Positions 45,283 through 54,120 of a DNA stretch of 64,000 nucleotides are shown here, piece by piece. Made by a program: the position numbers and the translations under genes. Source of the stretch: an uncultured Anaerolineae bacterium (GTDB lineage: Bacteria > Chloroflexota > Anaerolineae > JACIWP01). The DNA lies in contig CALIBQ010000040.1 in the NCBI GenBank assembly GCA_938049385.1, positions 1 to 64,000 on the forward strand. The letters run 5' to 3'. Numbering within the stretch: position 1 is the stretch's first letter; each line of letters begins with the position of its first letter. The notes under the pieces were generated by a model, which saw nothing but the letters and a program-made list of their open reading frames with translations, was not told the DNA's origin and searched no databases.

Positions 45283-45312
45283 ATTGTACCACGGCCGGCG
45301 GCGGCCGGCCAA
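45283..45312 (-). promoter_or_regulatory. Promoter of 3-methyladenine glycosylase
   Basis: On the minus strand TTGGCC (45312-45307) and TACAAT (45288-45283) are spaced by 18 bp. A plus-strand TACAAT at 45383-45388 without a clear -35 box may serve the divergent sigma factor gene, leaving 45313-45382 as the shared control region. Confidence 0.45.
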
Positions 45313-45426
45313 GCTGGAAGGGTCCATGCGTCGTCCCCGGGGTCGGACGGAAGTCACCTGGTGAGCCGGCTGTCAGGTGTGGTACAATGAAGATAGACCA
45401 TATCCGGAAGGCCCGTTCCCTCGTCT

Positions 45427-45768
45427 ATGTTCATGCAGGATGATGCACAGGGCGTCGAGGAACGCCGTTTGCTGGAGCTGGCGCAGTGCGGCGACCAGGA
45501 AGCTCTAGCGAGCATTTTCGACCGGTACTATGAGCGCATCTACGCTTATATTTACCGCCGGACCGGTCAGATGAGCCTGGCAGAGGACCTGGCCGGCGAG
45601 GTGTTCCTGCGCCTGGTCGAAACGCTCAAGCTTCAACGCGGGCCGAACCTGCATCTGGGGGCCTGGCTGTACCGGGTTGCCCATAACCTGGTCGTAGACC
45701 ATTTTCGCCGCAACACCAAGGCAGCCCACCCAGTCCATGGAGGACTGGCTGGTGGCAGTGCCGGATGA
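45427..45768 (+). CDS. ECF sigma factor, region 2 part (frameshifted)
   Basis: The frame encodes sigma region 2: F-D-R-Y-Y-E-R-I-Y-A-Y-I near residues 35-46, A-E-D-L-A-G-E-V-F near 52-60 and W-L-Y-R-V-A-H-N near 80-87. After about 45720 the sense drifts. Region 4 continues in the next frame from 45737. Skipping one base between 45718 and 45738, in a C-rich stretch, joins them. It is one ECF-type sigma gene with an indel, from sequencing error, mutation or, less likely, programmed shifting. Confidence 0.82.
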   Translation: MFMQDDAQGVEERRLLELAQCGDQEALASIFDRYYERIYAYIYRRTGQMSLAEDLAGEVFLRLVETLKLQRGPNLHLGAWLYRVAHNLVVDHFRRNTKAAHPVHGGLAGGSAG

Positions 45769-46057
45769 CCCGCTGGAGCATGTGGAGCAGGAGCAGATGC
45801 AAGCGGTGGTACGGCAAGCGCTCCGCCGGCTGACACCGGACCAACAGCAGGTCATCATCCTGAAGTTCGTAGAGGGCCTTTCCAACGCGGAGGTCGGGCT
45901 GATCCTGGGGAAACCAGAGGGGGCCGTGAAATCGCTTCAGCATCGGGCGCTGGCCGCCCTGCGCCGGCAGTTGGAGAAAACCCTGCCCCCTTCTGCATGG
46001 CCCAGGTGGGCCAGGAGCAGTCCTGATGAAGGATCAAAGGTACGAGATTCTGGATGA
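45737..46057 (+). CDS. ECF sigma factor, region 4 part (frameshifted)
   Basis: The frame encodes the linker (M-E-D-W-L-V-A-V-P-D-D-P) and region 4.2 helix-turn-helix with L-T-P-D-Q-Q-Q-V-I, G-L-S-N-A-E-V and P-E-G-A-V-K-S. Its first ATG lies inside the linker and would not give a functional factor alone. The 3' end overlaps the anti-sigma-like gene by 32 bp, a typical sigma/anti-sigma coupling. Confidence 0.8.
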   Translation: MEDWLVAVPDDPLEHVEQEQMQAVVRQALRRLTPDQQQVIILKFVEGLSNAEVGLILGKPEGAVKSLQHRALAALRRQLEKTLPPSAWPRWARSSPDEGSKVRDSG

Positions 46058-46895
46058 ACTCCTCGCCAGAATAGAAGCTGGCGAATCCATAGAGGAATGC
46101 CTGGCCGGCTTACCGCCGGCGGAGGCGCAGGAGTTGCGCGCTTCCCTGCAGACCGTTCTTGCCCTGCGCGTCCTGCGGCACGTCCCACCGCCGCGCCCAG
46201 AGGTGCGCCGGTGCATACGGGCGGAGGTGCTGGCGCGCGCCGCAGAAGCGCCGGCAAGGCCGGCATGGTCATTCCCCATTCCCTGGCGCTGGAGTGCCTG
46301 GGCGATGGGAGCCATTGTGGCCCTGGTGCTCTTGGCGGCCGGCGTTTGGCAGTACGGGATTCGCTGGCAGACGTTCCCAGCTTCCTCGCCTGGGCCGGCC
46401 GCTACTCAGATCGCCGGCCTGGTGAGCGCCCCGGTACCAACTTCCACGCCCGTGCCGGCGCGGCTTTCGCCGACGCCGCCGGCCGCTGAATCACCTACCC
46501 CGCCGCCGGCCCTTCCCCCTAGTCCAACAGCAACTATGATGGCGGTTCGGGAAACTGCTGTGCCAGTTACCCCTTCGCCCTCACCCACCCCCTCTCCGGT
46601 GGTGATAACGCCGGTGTCAACCCCGCCGGCCGCAGCCCTTACCCCGGTGGTGCCGACGCCAACCTTCACGCCGATGCCGACACCGACGCCTGAACCGCCT
46701 TCTCCGACGCCGACACTGCCGCCGCCACCCCCGCCGGCGCCCACCCAGCCGCCGCCAACCTCGACACCGGCCCCAACGCCGACCGCGACTGAGCCGCCGC
46801 CCACCCCGACGCCGGCGCAGACCGCCGAGCCGGGGCCGACGTTCGTGGCGACGCTGGTGCCAGCCTCGGAGCCGACCGCTACACCGGTGCGCTGA
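46026..46895 (+). CDS. Anti-sigma-like single-pass membrane protein with Pro/Thr tail
   Basis: The 289-residue protein has a short cytoplasmic N-domain (1-85, helical, E-I-L-D-E-L-L near 7-13), one transmembrane helix (88-110), and an outside tail of about 160 residues made almost only of Pro, Thr, Ser and Ala, ending P-T-A-T-P-V-R. The position directly after an ECF sigma gene, with a 32-bp overlap, suggests it holds or reads that factor. No zinc anti-sigma motif is seen. The tail resembles those of two proteins encoded at 52362 and 54121. Confidence 0.7.
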   Translation: MKDQRYEILDELLARIEAGESIEECLAGLPPAEAQELRASLQTVLALRVLRHVPPPRPEVRRCIRAEVLARAAEAPARPAWSFPIPWRWSAWAMGAIVALVLLAAGVWQYGIRWQTFPASSPGPAATQIAGLVSAPVPTSTPVPARLSPTPPAAESPTPPPALPPSPTATMMAVRETAVPVTPSPSPTPSPVVITPVSTPPAAALTPVVPTPTFTPMPTPTPEPPSPTPTLPPPPPPAPTQPPPTSTPAPTPTATEPPPTPTPAQTAEPGPTFVATLVPASEPTATPVR

Positions 46896-46983
46896 TCACG
46901 GAAAAGGATTGCGAAGATGTCCCTACCCCGCCTCCTGCTTCGACCTGCACCGGGCCGGCGGCCCGATACCCGTAGCAGGCTGT

Positions 46984-47012
46984 TTGGAATGGGGGAAGTG
47001 CTGGGGTATAAT
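46984..47012 (+). promoter_or_regulatory. Promoter of the OmpR-family regulator
   Basis: TTGGAA (46984-46989) and TATAAT (47007-47012) are spaced by 17 bp, about 49 bp before the start codon. Confidence 0.65.
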
Positions 47013-47060
47013 ATGCATGTTCACGGTACAGCAGAAGCACACACGCAAGAGGTTGGGAAA

Positions 47061-47750
47061 ATGAGTGCCCGCATCCTGATCGTGGATGATGACCCGCCCA
47101 GCCTGAAGATGACCGCCTTCCTCCTGCGGGAAGAGGGATATCAGGTGCTGACGGCGGAGGATGGCCGGCAGGCTCTGCGCCTTATTGACGAGGAAGAGCC
47201 GGACCTCCTGGTGCTGGATGTGATGATGCCCCATATAGACGGGTTGGAGGTCTGCCGGCGGGTGCGCCAGAGCCGTAATGTCCCCATCATCATCCTCTCG
47301 GCCAAAGGGGAAACCAGCGACCGCGTCCTGGGGTTGGAGCTGGGAGCCGATGATTATCTGGCCAAACCCTTTGAACCCAGCGAGCTCCTGGCGCGCATTA
47401 AGGCGCTCCTGCGGCGCGCCGCGGCGTTCTCCCAGCCGGTACTCGAAAACCTGGAGGTGGGCGGGATTGCCCTGGATTTGATCAACCATACCGCTACCCT
47501 GCCCAACGGCGAAACGGTCGTGCTGACCCCCATCGAGTTCAAACTCCTGCACGCCCTGATGAGCCATGCCGGCCGCACCGTCAGCCATGATAAACTGCTC
47601 AATTATGTGTGGGGGTACGATTACCCGGGCGATGCGAATCAGATTGCGGTCTATATCGGGCGTCTGCGCGCTAAGATCGAGGACGACCGCCGGCATCCCC
47701 GACGCCTAATCACTGTGCGCGGCGTGGGCTACCGCTTCGAGAAAGCATAA
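47061..47750 (+). CDS. OmpR/PhoB-family response regulator
   Basis: The 229-residue protein has a receiver domain with acidic D9-D11, phospho-acceptor D53 (L-V-L-D-V-M-M-P) and the K of L-S-A-K. A winged-helix DNA-binding domain follows, with E-F-K-L-L near residue 157 and G-V-G-Y-R-F at the end. The start at 47061 is preferred because the upstream frame is not conserved in type. No histidine kinase is adjacent; one lies 7.7 kb downstream at 55496, which is a plausible partner. Confidence 0.92.
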   Translation: MSARILIVDDDPPSLKMTAFLLREEGYQVLTAEDGRQALRLIDEEEPDLLVLDVMMPHIDGLEVCRRVRQSRNVPIIILSAKGETSDRVLGLELGADDYLAKPFEPSELLARIKALLRRAAAFSQPVLENLEVGGIALDLINHTATLPNGETVVLTPIEFKLLHALMSHAGRTVSHDKLLNYVWGYDYPGDANQIAVYIGRLRAKIEDDRRHPRRLITVRGVGYRFEKA

Positions 47751-47790
47751 CGCCCCGCCGCCAGCTACCCAAGCGAGGCGGAAAAGAGCT

Positions 47791-50076
47791 ATGAAGCGCA
47801 TTCGACTAGCAAGCGGGTTACTCGCCAGTGCACTGGGTACCACCGCCTTTCTGGCCCTGCTGGCGGTTCTCTTCATCTGGGCCGGCCCCTCCCTAGCCCA
47901 AGCGCGAACCCCTTCTCAGACCCCCCTGTCCGATGCTACCAGCACCTGGGGTGGCTTCCAGCCGGCCGGCTGGGTCACCACTACCTCGCCGACCTGCAGT
48001 GTAACCGTCACGGACAGCCTGGGCCTGCAGGAAGCTACCGCCGTCTACCGCTATTCCACCAACGGCGGTTCGAGCTGGAGCAGTTGGGGCAGTAGCGGCC
48101 TCTCCATCAGCGGGGATACCGATACCACCAAATACATCACCGTCACCGGTATCACTTTCATCGAGTCGGGCACGGCCAACCTCATCCAGTTTCGGATTCT
48201 GGATTTTAACGACGACCCCGATACCAGCCCGGTTTTCGTGGTGAAAGTGGACAGCCAGCCGCCGGCCGCGCCGTCCGGGCTGACGGGTTCCCCCGCCGGC
48301 TGGAGCCCCACCAACAGCTTCACGCTGACCTGGACCAACCCAGCCGATACCTCGGGCATTGCCGGCGTCTATTACAAGCTTGCCACTCCGCCCAATTCCG
48401 CCGGCGATGGCACGCTGGTGGAAGGCGCCGGCATTTCCAGCCTCAGCCACCTGGTCGTCAGCGGCAACGGCGCCCACCCGATCTATATCTGGTTACGGGA
48501 CAGCGCCGGCAACGCCAATCACAACGCGCGCGCCTCGACGACGCTGTACCTGGACCAGGACCTGCCCAGCGCTCCCAGCGCCATCACCTCCACCACCCAT
48601 ATCCCGGCGGCCTGGTCGCAGGATAACTACGTCCAGGTCAATTGGTCGGGGGCGAGCGACCCCACCAGCGGCATCGCCGGCTATGCGGTGGCCTGGGATC
48701 AGTCGCCGGGCACCCTGCCGGCGCCCATCACGACCACCACCCAACAGCAGGCCATGAGTCCGGCGCTCGCCGACGGGGACAATCACTACGTGCATGTCCG
48801 CGCCCGCGACCTGGCCGGCAACTGGTCCGCCAGCGCGGCGCACCTGGGGCCGTTTTACATTGACCGCACCGCGCCGGCGGCCCCGATAGACCTGACCGCC
48901 AATCCCATCACCTGGACCAACATCAACCAGTTCAGCCTCTCCTGGACCAACCCTGTGGACCTGTCGGGCATCGTCGGCGCTTATTACAAGCTGGACACGC
49001 CGCCCGGCTATGCGGACGACGGCATACTGGTGACCGGGGCCAACATACAGTCCATCTCGAACATCAGCGTGTCGGGTGACGGCGCGCATGCAGTCTACGT
49101 CTGGCTGAAGGACACCGCCGGCAACGTGCTCTCCTCTCAGCGCTCCTCGACCACGCTGTACCTGGACACCGTTCGCCCGGGCGCGCCCACCAACCTGACC
49201 CCCAGCCCGGCCGGCTGGAGCAGTTCGCCCTATTTCGGCATTACCTGGACCAATCCCAGCGATGTATCGGGCATCGCCGGCGCGTATTACAAGCTGAACG
49301 CCGAGCCGACCGCCCCCACCGACGGCACCTGGGTCACTACCACGAACACGATTACCAATATCCTGGTGCCGGCGGAAGGGGAACACCATATTTATCTGTG
49401 GTTGAAGGACCGCGCCGGCAACGTGGATCACGGCACGCGCAATGTCCTCCTGCGCGCCTTCAAGTATGATGCCACGCCGCCCACGACCACCTACACCATC
49501 ACCGGCACGCTGGGGAGCAACGGCTGGTACACCAGCACGGTGTCGGTTGGGTTCAGCGCATCGGATAACCTCGCCGGCGTCCAGCGCACCGAATACCGCA
49601 TCGGCTCCAACCCCTGGCAGACCGGCACCAGTCTGAACATCTTGGCCAGCGGCGTCTATACCATCGCGTACCGGTCGGTGGACCAGGCCGGCAACGAGGA
49701 AACGGCGCGCGAGCTCCCGCTAAAAATTGACCGCGAAGCGCCCACCACAGGCCTGACCATCACCGGCACCTTGGGGACGAACGGCTGGTACACCAGCCCC
49801 ATCACCATCACCTTTGTGGTGACCGACCCGGTTTCGGGGCGCGACACCACCATGTACCGCCTGGACGGTGGGGTATGGCAGGCCGGCGACAGGCTGGTGG
49901 TGGACTCGGACGGCATCCACACCCTGGAATACCATTCCATTGACCGCGCCGGCAACCGAGAGACCACCCGCACCGCTACCCTGCGGGTGGACCTGCTCCC
50001 ACCCATGACCATGTACGCCGCCCAGGGCACCGCCGGCGATGGGGGTGGTTCCGCTCGCCCGTTACTGTCACCCTGA
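47791..50076 (+). CDS. Giant Ig-like repeat surface protein, N-terminal part (frameshifted)
   Basis: The 761-residue frame starts with a signal peptide (MKRIRLASGLLASALG, then a hydrophobic core and A-Q-A). It contains an N-terminal beta domain, then alternating repeats. Type A (about 105 residues) carries P-x-W-T-N-P-x-D...Y-Y-K-L...Y-x-W-L-x-D-x-A-G-N, and type B (about 85 residues) carries G-T-L-G-x-N-G-W-Y-T-S...A-G-N, resembling OmpL47-type modules. The register breaks in a G5 run at 50040-50045. One more G would give D-G-G-W-F-R-S-P-V, exactly the type B consensus. The protein is probably a surface adhesin or matrix protein. Confidence 0.83.
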   Translation: MKRIRLASGLLASALGTTAFLALLAVLFIWAGPSLAQARTPSQTPLSDATSTWGGFQPAGWVTTTSPTCSVTVTDSLGLQEATAVYRYSTNGGSSWSSWGSSGLSISGDTDTTKYITVTGITFIESGTANLIQFRILDFNDDPDTSPVFVVKVDSQPPAAPSGLTGSPAGWSPTNSFTLTWTNPADTSGIAGVYYKLATPPNSAGDGTLVEGAGISSLSHLVVSGNGAHPIYIWLRDSAGNANHNARASTTLYLDQDLPSAPSAITSTTHIPAAWSQDNYVQVNWSGASDPTSGIAGYAVAWDQSPGTLPAPITTTTQQQAMSPALADGDNHYVHVRARDLAGNWSASAAHLGPFYIDRTAPAAPIDLTANPITWTNINQFSLSWTNPVDLSGIVGAYYKLDTPPGYADDGILVTGANIQSISNISVSGDGAHAVYVWLKDTAGNVLSSQRSSTTLYLDTVRPGAPTNLTPSPAGWSSSPYFGITWTNPSDVSGIAGAYYKLNAEPTAPTDGTWVTTTNTITNILVPAEGEHHIYLWLKDRAGNVDHGTRNVLLRAFKYDATPPTTTYTITGTLGSNGWYTSTVSVGFSASDNLAGVQRTEYRIGSNPWQTGTSLNILASGVYTIAYRSVDQAGNEETARELPLKIDREAPTTGLTITGTLGTNGWYTSPITITFVVTDPVSGRDTTMYRLDGGVWQAGDRLVVDSDGIHTLEYHSIDRAGNRETTRTATLRVDLLPPMTMYAAQGTAGDGGGSARPLLSP

Positions 50077-50087
50077 CCCCCACCGAC

Positions 50088-52340
50088 TTGGCATCTGGGC
50101 CTGCCGCGACCTATTACCGGCTGGATGCCGGCGGCTGGATCTCCGGCACGAAAGCCACGGTCTCCAGCGAAGGCACGCATTCGCTGAGCTTCTACTCGCG
50201 CGACTACGCCGGCAATGTGGAGGCGACCCAGGCCATCAGCGTGAACATTGATGTCACACCGCCCCTGCCGCCGTTCGGACTGGCCGCTCAGCCGGTCGGC
50301 TGGACAAGGACTAACGCCTTTACGGTGACCTGGTCCAGCTTCGCGGACCTTTCCGGCATCGGCGGCGCCTATTATAAGCTCAACGCAGAGCCGGCCTCGC
50401 CGACCGACGGCACCTATGTCGCCGGCGCGACCGATCAAATCACCGGCATCCAGGTGCCGGGGGAGGGCAAGCACACCGTCTACCTGTGGCTGCGCGATGG
50501 CGCCGGCAACGCCAACCACCTCACGCGCAACGTGCTCAATCAGGCGCTCTGGCTGGACATTACGCCGCCCACGACCACGCATGTGCTCACCGGGAGCCTG
50601 GGGTTGAACGGATGGTACACCTCGCCGGTGCAGGTGGGGCTGACCGCTGTGGATGCCCTTTCCGGCGTGGATCGCTACTTCCACCGCATTGTCGGTGTCA
50701 GCGATTGGGCCGAGGGCCGGGTCTTCACCATCACCGCGTCCGGCCGGCATTCGATCCAGTACTACGCGATGGATGTGGCCGGCAATGAGGAATCCCCGAA
50801 AACGAGCTTCGTGCGGGTGGACCTGGAAGCGCCGCCGGCGCCCATCAACCTGCGCGCCGAACAGGTCGGCTGGCAGAGCGCGAACAGCTTCAGCGCAGTC
50901 TGGACCGACCCGCTGGATACCTCGTTGATCGGCGCGGCCTATTACAAGCTGAATGCGCCGCCGGCCGGCCCGACCGACGGCACGCTGGTCACGGCGCCGC
51001 TCGGGCGCATCAGCGGCATCCAAGTGCCGGCGGAGGGCAAGCATGACCTGTACGTCTGGCTGAGGGACAACGCCGGCAACCTCGACCATACCCACTATGC
51101 CTATCTCCCGCAGGCGTTCTGGTATGATGCCACCCCGCCCACGACCACGTACACCATCACCGGCACGCTCGGCTTCGCTGACTGGTACCGCTCCCCGGTC
51201 AGCATCACCCTCTCCGCTGTCGACGCCGGCTCAGGAGTGCTCAGCACGGTCTATCGGGTAAACGGCGGGCTGTGGCAGACCGGCACGGCGCTGTCCATCT
51301 CTGCTGAGGGCACCCACACGGTGCAGTTCTATTCCATTGACCAGGCCGGCAACAGCGAGCCGCTCCGCACCCTGACGGTGAAAATTGATACCCGTGCTCC
51401 CAGCTCAGCGGTGGTGGGGCCGGCGACCATCTATCAGGAGGAGAATGTCTTCACCGTGGCGTGGTCGGGCAGTGACCCCGAACCTGGCTCCGGCCTGCTC
51501 GGCTACGATATCCAGTATCGGATGGGCCGGCTGGGGACCTGGACCAACTGGCGTATGGCCACGGATGAAACCTCTGGCCTGTTCGCCGGCCAGCGCGGCC
51601 GGCTGTACTTCTTCCGCTCGCGGGCGCGCGATCGCGCCGGCAACGAAGAGGCATATCCCGCCGGCGACGGTGACCGCATGGTCTATATCGAGCCGGTAGC
51701 CAACGGCCGCTTTGAGACCCGTGACCTGACCTCGTGGACGCACGGCGGCGAGCTGGGCCGGCGCGTCGAGTCCCAGCCCACCCACGGCGGCGGCACAAGC
51801 TATATGGTGATCCTGGGCAACCCGGAACTGGGGCCCTGCTATGATAATCAGCCTCCGACCCTGCCGGTGGGCTCCGCGTATATTTCCCAGACCGTATATG
51901 TGCCGGCACCCCCCGACGTAGTTGCGCCAAAGCTCCATTTCTGGTATCGTATCATAACGTACGATGTGGTGTGGAGCGAGCGCTATCAGCGCTACTACGA
52001 CTCGTTCGATGTGGAGCTTGCTGTTGGCGGGACCACGCGATTGCTCCTGCGCGACGGCAACTTTGACCCGAATAAGGTCGGCACCGGCAAGCCGGCCGTG
52101 GACCTGGGGTGGAAGGAGGGCGTGATTGACCTCTCGTCGTACGCCGGCCAGACAATCACCCTGTACTTCCGCAACAGCAATCGCGTGGACAGCTACTTCA
52201 ACACCTGGACCTACCTGGATGACATTTCCATCACGGATTCCGTGACTGGTTATAAGGTCCAGGTTCCGCTGGTGATGCGCACGCTGGCCGGCACCGCTAT
52301 GGGAAAGATGCAGATGGAGGCGGCCGGCGGTCCGCGATAA
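50088..52340 (+). CDS. Giant Ig-like repeat surface protein, C-terminal part (frameshifted)
   Basis: This 750-residue frame continues the type A / type B alternation (two more A and two more full B modules). It then has an Fn3-like module (F-T-V-A-W-S-G-S-D-P) and a C-terminal carbohydrate-binding-like beta-sandwich with G-R-F-E-T-R-D-L-T-S-W near the end, closing D-D-I-S-I-T-D-S. The true frame begins upstream of 50088, so the apparent start codon is not real. Joined to the previous entry the product would be about 1516 residues. The gene is 41 bp from the regulator gene upstream and 21 bp from the TPR gene downstream. Confidence 0.83.
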   Translation: MASGPAATYYRLDAGGWISGTKATVSSEGTHSLSFYSRDYAGNVEATQAISVNIDVTPPLPPFGLAAQPVGWTRTNAFTVTWSSFADLSGIGGAYYKLNAEPASPTDGTYVAGATDQITGIQVPGEGKHTVYLWLRDGAGNANHLTRNVLNQALWLDITPPTTTHVLTGSLGLNGWYTSPVQVGLTAVDALSGVDRYFHRIVGVSDWAEGRVFTITASGRHSIQYYAMDVAGNEESPKTSFVRVDLEAPPAPINLRAEQVGWQSANSFSAVWTDPLDTSLIGAAYYKLNAPPAGPTDGTLVTAPLGRISGIQVPAEGKHDLYVWLRDNAGNLDHTHYAYLPQAFWYDATPPTTTYTITGTLGFADWYRSPVSITLSAVDAGSGVLSTVYRVNGGLWQTGTALSISAEGTHTVQFYSIDQAGNSEPLRTLTVKIDTRAPSSAVVGPATIYQEENVFTVAWSGSDPEPGSGLLGYDIQYRMGRLGTWTNWRMATDETSGLFAGQRGRLYFFRSRARDRAGNEEAYPAGDGDRMVYIEPVANGRFETRDLTSWTHGGELGRRVESQPTHGGGTSYMVILGNPELGPCYDNQPPTLPVGSAYISQTVYVPAPPDVVAPKLHFWYRIITYDVVWSERYQRYYDSFDVELAVGGTTRLLLRDGNFDPNKVGTGKPAVDLGWKEGVIDLSSYAGQTITLYFRNSNRVDSYFNTWTYLDDISITDSVTGYKVQVPLVMRTLAGTAMGKMQMEAAGGPR

Positions 52341-52361
52341 TCTCTGTGGAAAGGCGTGAGG

Positions 52362-54017
52362 ATGACCTGTCCGTATCTGGGGACACTGGAAAGCCGGGAG
52401 AGACACAACGATTATCCCACCGACGAGAACGTCTGCTATGCCGGCGGGAGCGGCGCATCGCCCATGGCGGTCGGCGCTGTGCATCAACAGCGCTACTGCC
52501 TATCCGATGCGTTCGCGGAATGCACCTTTTACCGCCAGGCCCAGTCCCCAACCGAAACCGGACCCTCCGACCTGCTTTCCCTCTCGCCGGCCGAGCTATA
52601 CGAGCGCGGCATGACCCACTACCGCCGGCGCGAGTGGGTCGAGGCGCGAACCTATTTCCGCCGGCTGAAAGAAATCGAGCCTACCCGCAAAGGTATTGAT
52701 GACCTACTGGAAGACCTGAATCTCTTCATCCAGCTCCAGTCGGTGCGGGCGCCGGTCGAGCCAGAGGCCGGCTTTGCCGAACTGCTGGCAGAGGCTACCG
52801 CACAGGCCATGGGTGCCGAACCCGCCTCTGAGGAGGAAGCGGAGGCAGTGCCGCCGCTTCCGGCTTCCCCTGCCGCTCGCCGGTCCCTGGCCGGCAGAGC
52901 CGTAGGTGTCCTCATCGGCATCGTCATCGTGATTATCGCGGCGCTGATCGCGGTCTTTGCCGGCAATCCCCCGCTCCTGGGGCGGCGCGTCAGCGAGGCA
53001 GAGGCCATCGCGCTGTACAATCGGGGACAGGCGCGCTTGGCGGTGGCGGACTATGACAGAGCCATCGCCCTCTTTCAGCAACTGCTGGAGATGGAGCCGG
53101 ATAACCGCGAGGCACAGGCGGCGCTGGAGCGCGCCAAAAAGCTGAAGACCCTGGATCAGCTCTATCAGGAAACACAGGCGTTGTTGAAAGAAGAGCGGTG
53201 GGACGAGGCGGCGGAGAAACTGCGGGCCATCCTGGAGCTGGACCCGAACTATAAGGATGCCTATGCCCTGCTCTCGGATGTGGAGCGCAAGCGCCGGCTG
53301 ATCGCCCTCTTCGAACAGGGGAAGACCAACTTCGAGCTGGGGAACTGGGCGGCGGCGGCCTCCGATTTCGAACAACTGCGCTCCCTGGACCCCACCTTTC
53401 GCACTGACGAGGTGCAGGAGTATCTGTTCCAGTCTTATATGAAGGACGGCCAAGCACTGATTACCGGCGCCGGCGAGGCGGTGGAGCCCATCAAGGAGGC
53501 GCTCCAGCGCTTTGCCAGCGCGCTGGGCATTCACCCGCGGGACAAACAGGCCGCTGAGGAGCGCCGGCTGGCCGCATTGTACCTGGATGGGCGCCAGGCA
53601 TATATCAAGGGCAATTGGGAACAGGCCATCCAAAAGGTGCGAGAGGTGTACGCGACGCGGCCGGATTACGCCGGCGGATGGGCGGCGCGCACCCTGTATT
53701 CGGCCTATGTCCAGCGCGGCAACCAGTTCATGAGCGCCGGCGACTGCCAGTCCGCCCTGGACATGTTCACGCTGGCGCTGGCGGTGGATGTGCCGGACCG
53801 GAGCGTGGCGCAGGAACGCGCTGCAGAGGCGCAGAACTGCGTCACACCACCTACGCCGACCCCCACCCGGACGCCGACTTTCACGCCGACCACGCCGCCC
53901 ACACCTACCCGGCCGGCCACGCCGACCCCGGTGCCCACCGCCACCTTCACGCCGGCGCCGCCGCCTCCCACCCAGCCGCCGCCCCCGCCGCCTCCCACGC
54001 CCACGCCCCCGCGCTGA
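52362..54017 (+). CDS. Membrane TPR protein with N-terminal four-Cys domain and Pro/Thr tail
   Basis: The 551-residue protein begins M-T-C-P-Y-L-G and has four cysteines (C3, C25, C46, C54) in the C-P-Y-L-G...H-Q-x-x-Y-C-L...C-x-x-Y arrangement that I associate with Chloroflexota membrane proteins. It may bind metal; its function is unknown. A TM helix spans 179-200. Six or so TPR-like helical pairs follow (about 205-470), and a Pro/Thr-rich tail ends P-T-P-T-P-P-R. TPRs on the far side of the membrane suggest a docking role. ATG 52362 is preferred over GTG 52356. Confidence 0.8.
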   Translation: MTCPYLGTLESRERHNDYPTDENVCYAGGSGASPMAVGAVHQQRYCLSDAFAECTFYRQAQSPTETGPSDLLSLSPAELYERGMTHYRRREWVEARTYFRRLKEIEPTRKGIDDLLEDLNLFIQLQSVRAPVEPEAGFAELLAEATAQAMGAEPASEEEAEAVPPLPASPAARRSLAGRAVGVLIGIVIVIIAALIAVFAGNPPLLGRRVSEAEAIALYNRGQARLAVADYDRAIALFQQLLEMEPDNREAQAALERAKKLKTLDQLYQETQALLKEERWDEAAEKLRAILELDPNYKDAYALLSDVERKRRLIALFEQGKTNFELGNWAAAASDFEQLRSLDPTFRTDEVQEYLFQSYMKDGQALITGAGEAVEPIKEALQRFASALGIHPRDKQAAEERRLAALYLDGRQAYIKGNWEQAIQKVREVYATRPDYAGGWAARTLYSAYVQRGNQFMSAGDCQSALDMFTLALAVDVPDRSVAQERAAEAQNCVTPPTPTPTRTPTFTPTTPPTPTRPATPTPVPTATFTPAPPPPTQPPPPPPPTPTPPR

Positions 54018-54120
54018 GGCGGCTGGCATGGGCCGGCGGATAAGATGGTTCTGACAACGAGCTCTCGGCGCCATGGTCACGCGATCATGGCGCCTGCCTT
54101 ATGCAGGAAGGCGTCACAGC

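Noticed and set aside
46600-46830. Short tandem repeats in the Pro/Thr tail DNA that look array-like
   Set aside because: They are degenerate CCN/ACN codons of a Pro/Thr-rich protein tail, with no constant repeat-spacer length, so not a CRISPR array or minisatellite.
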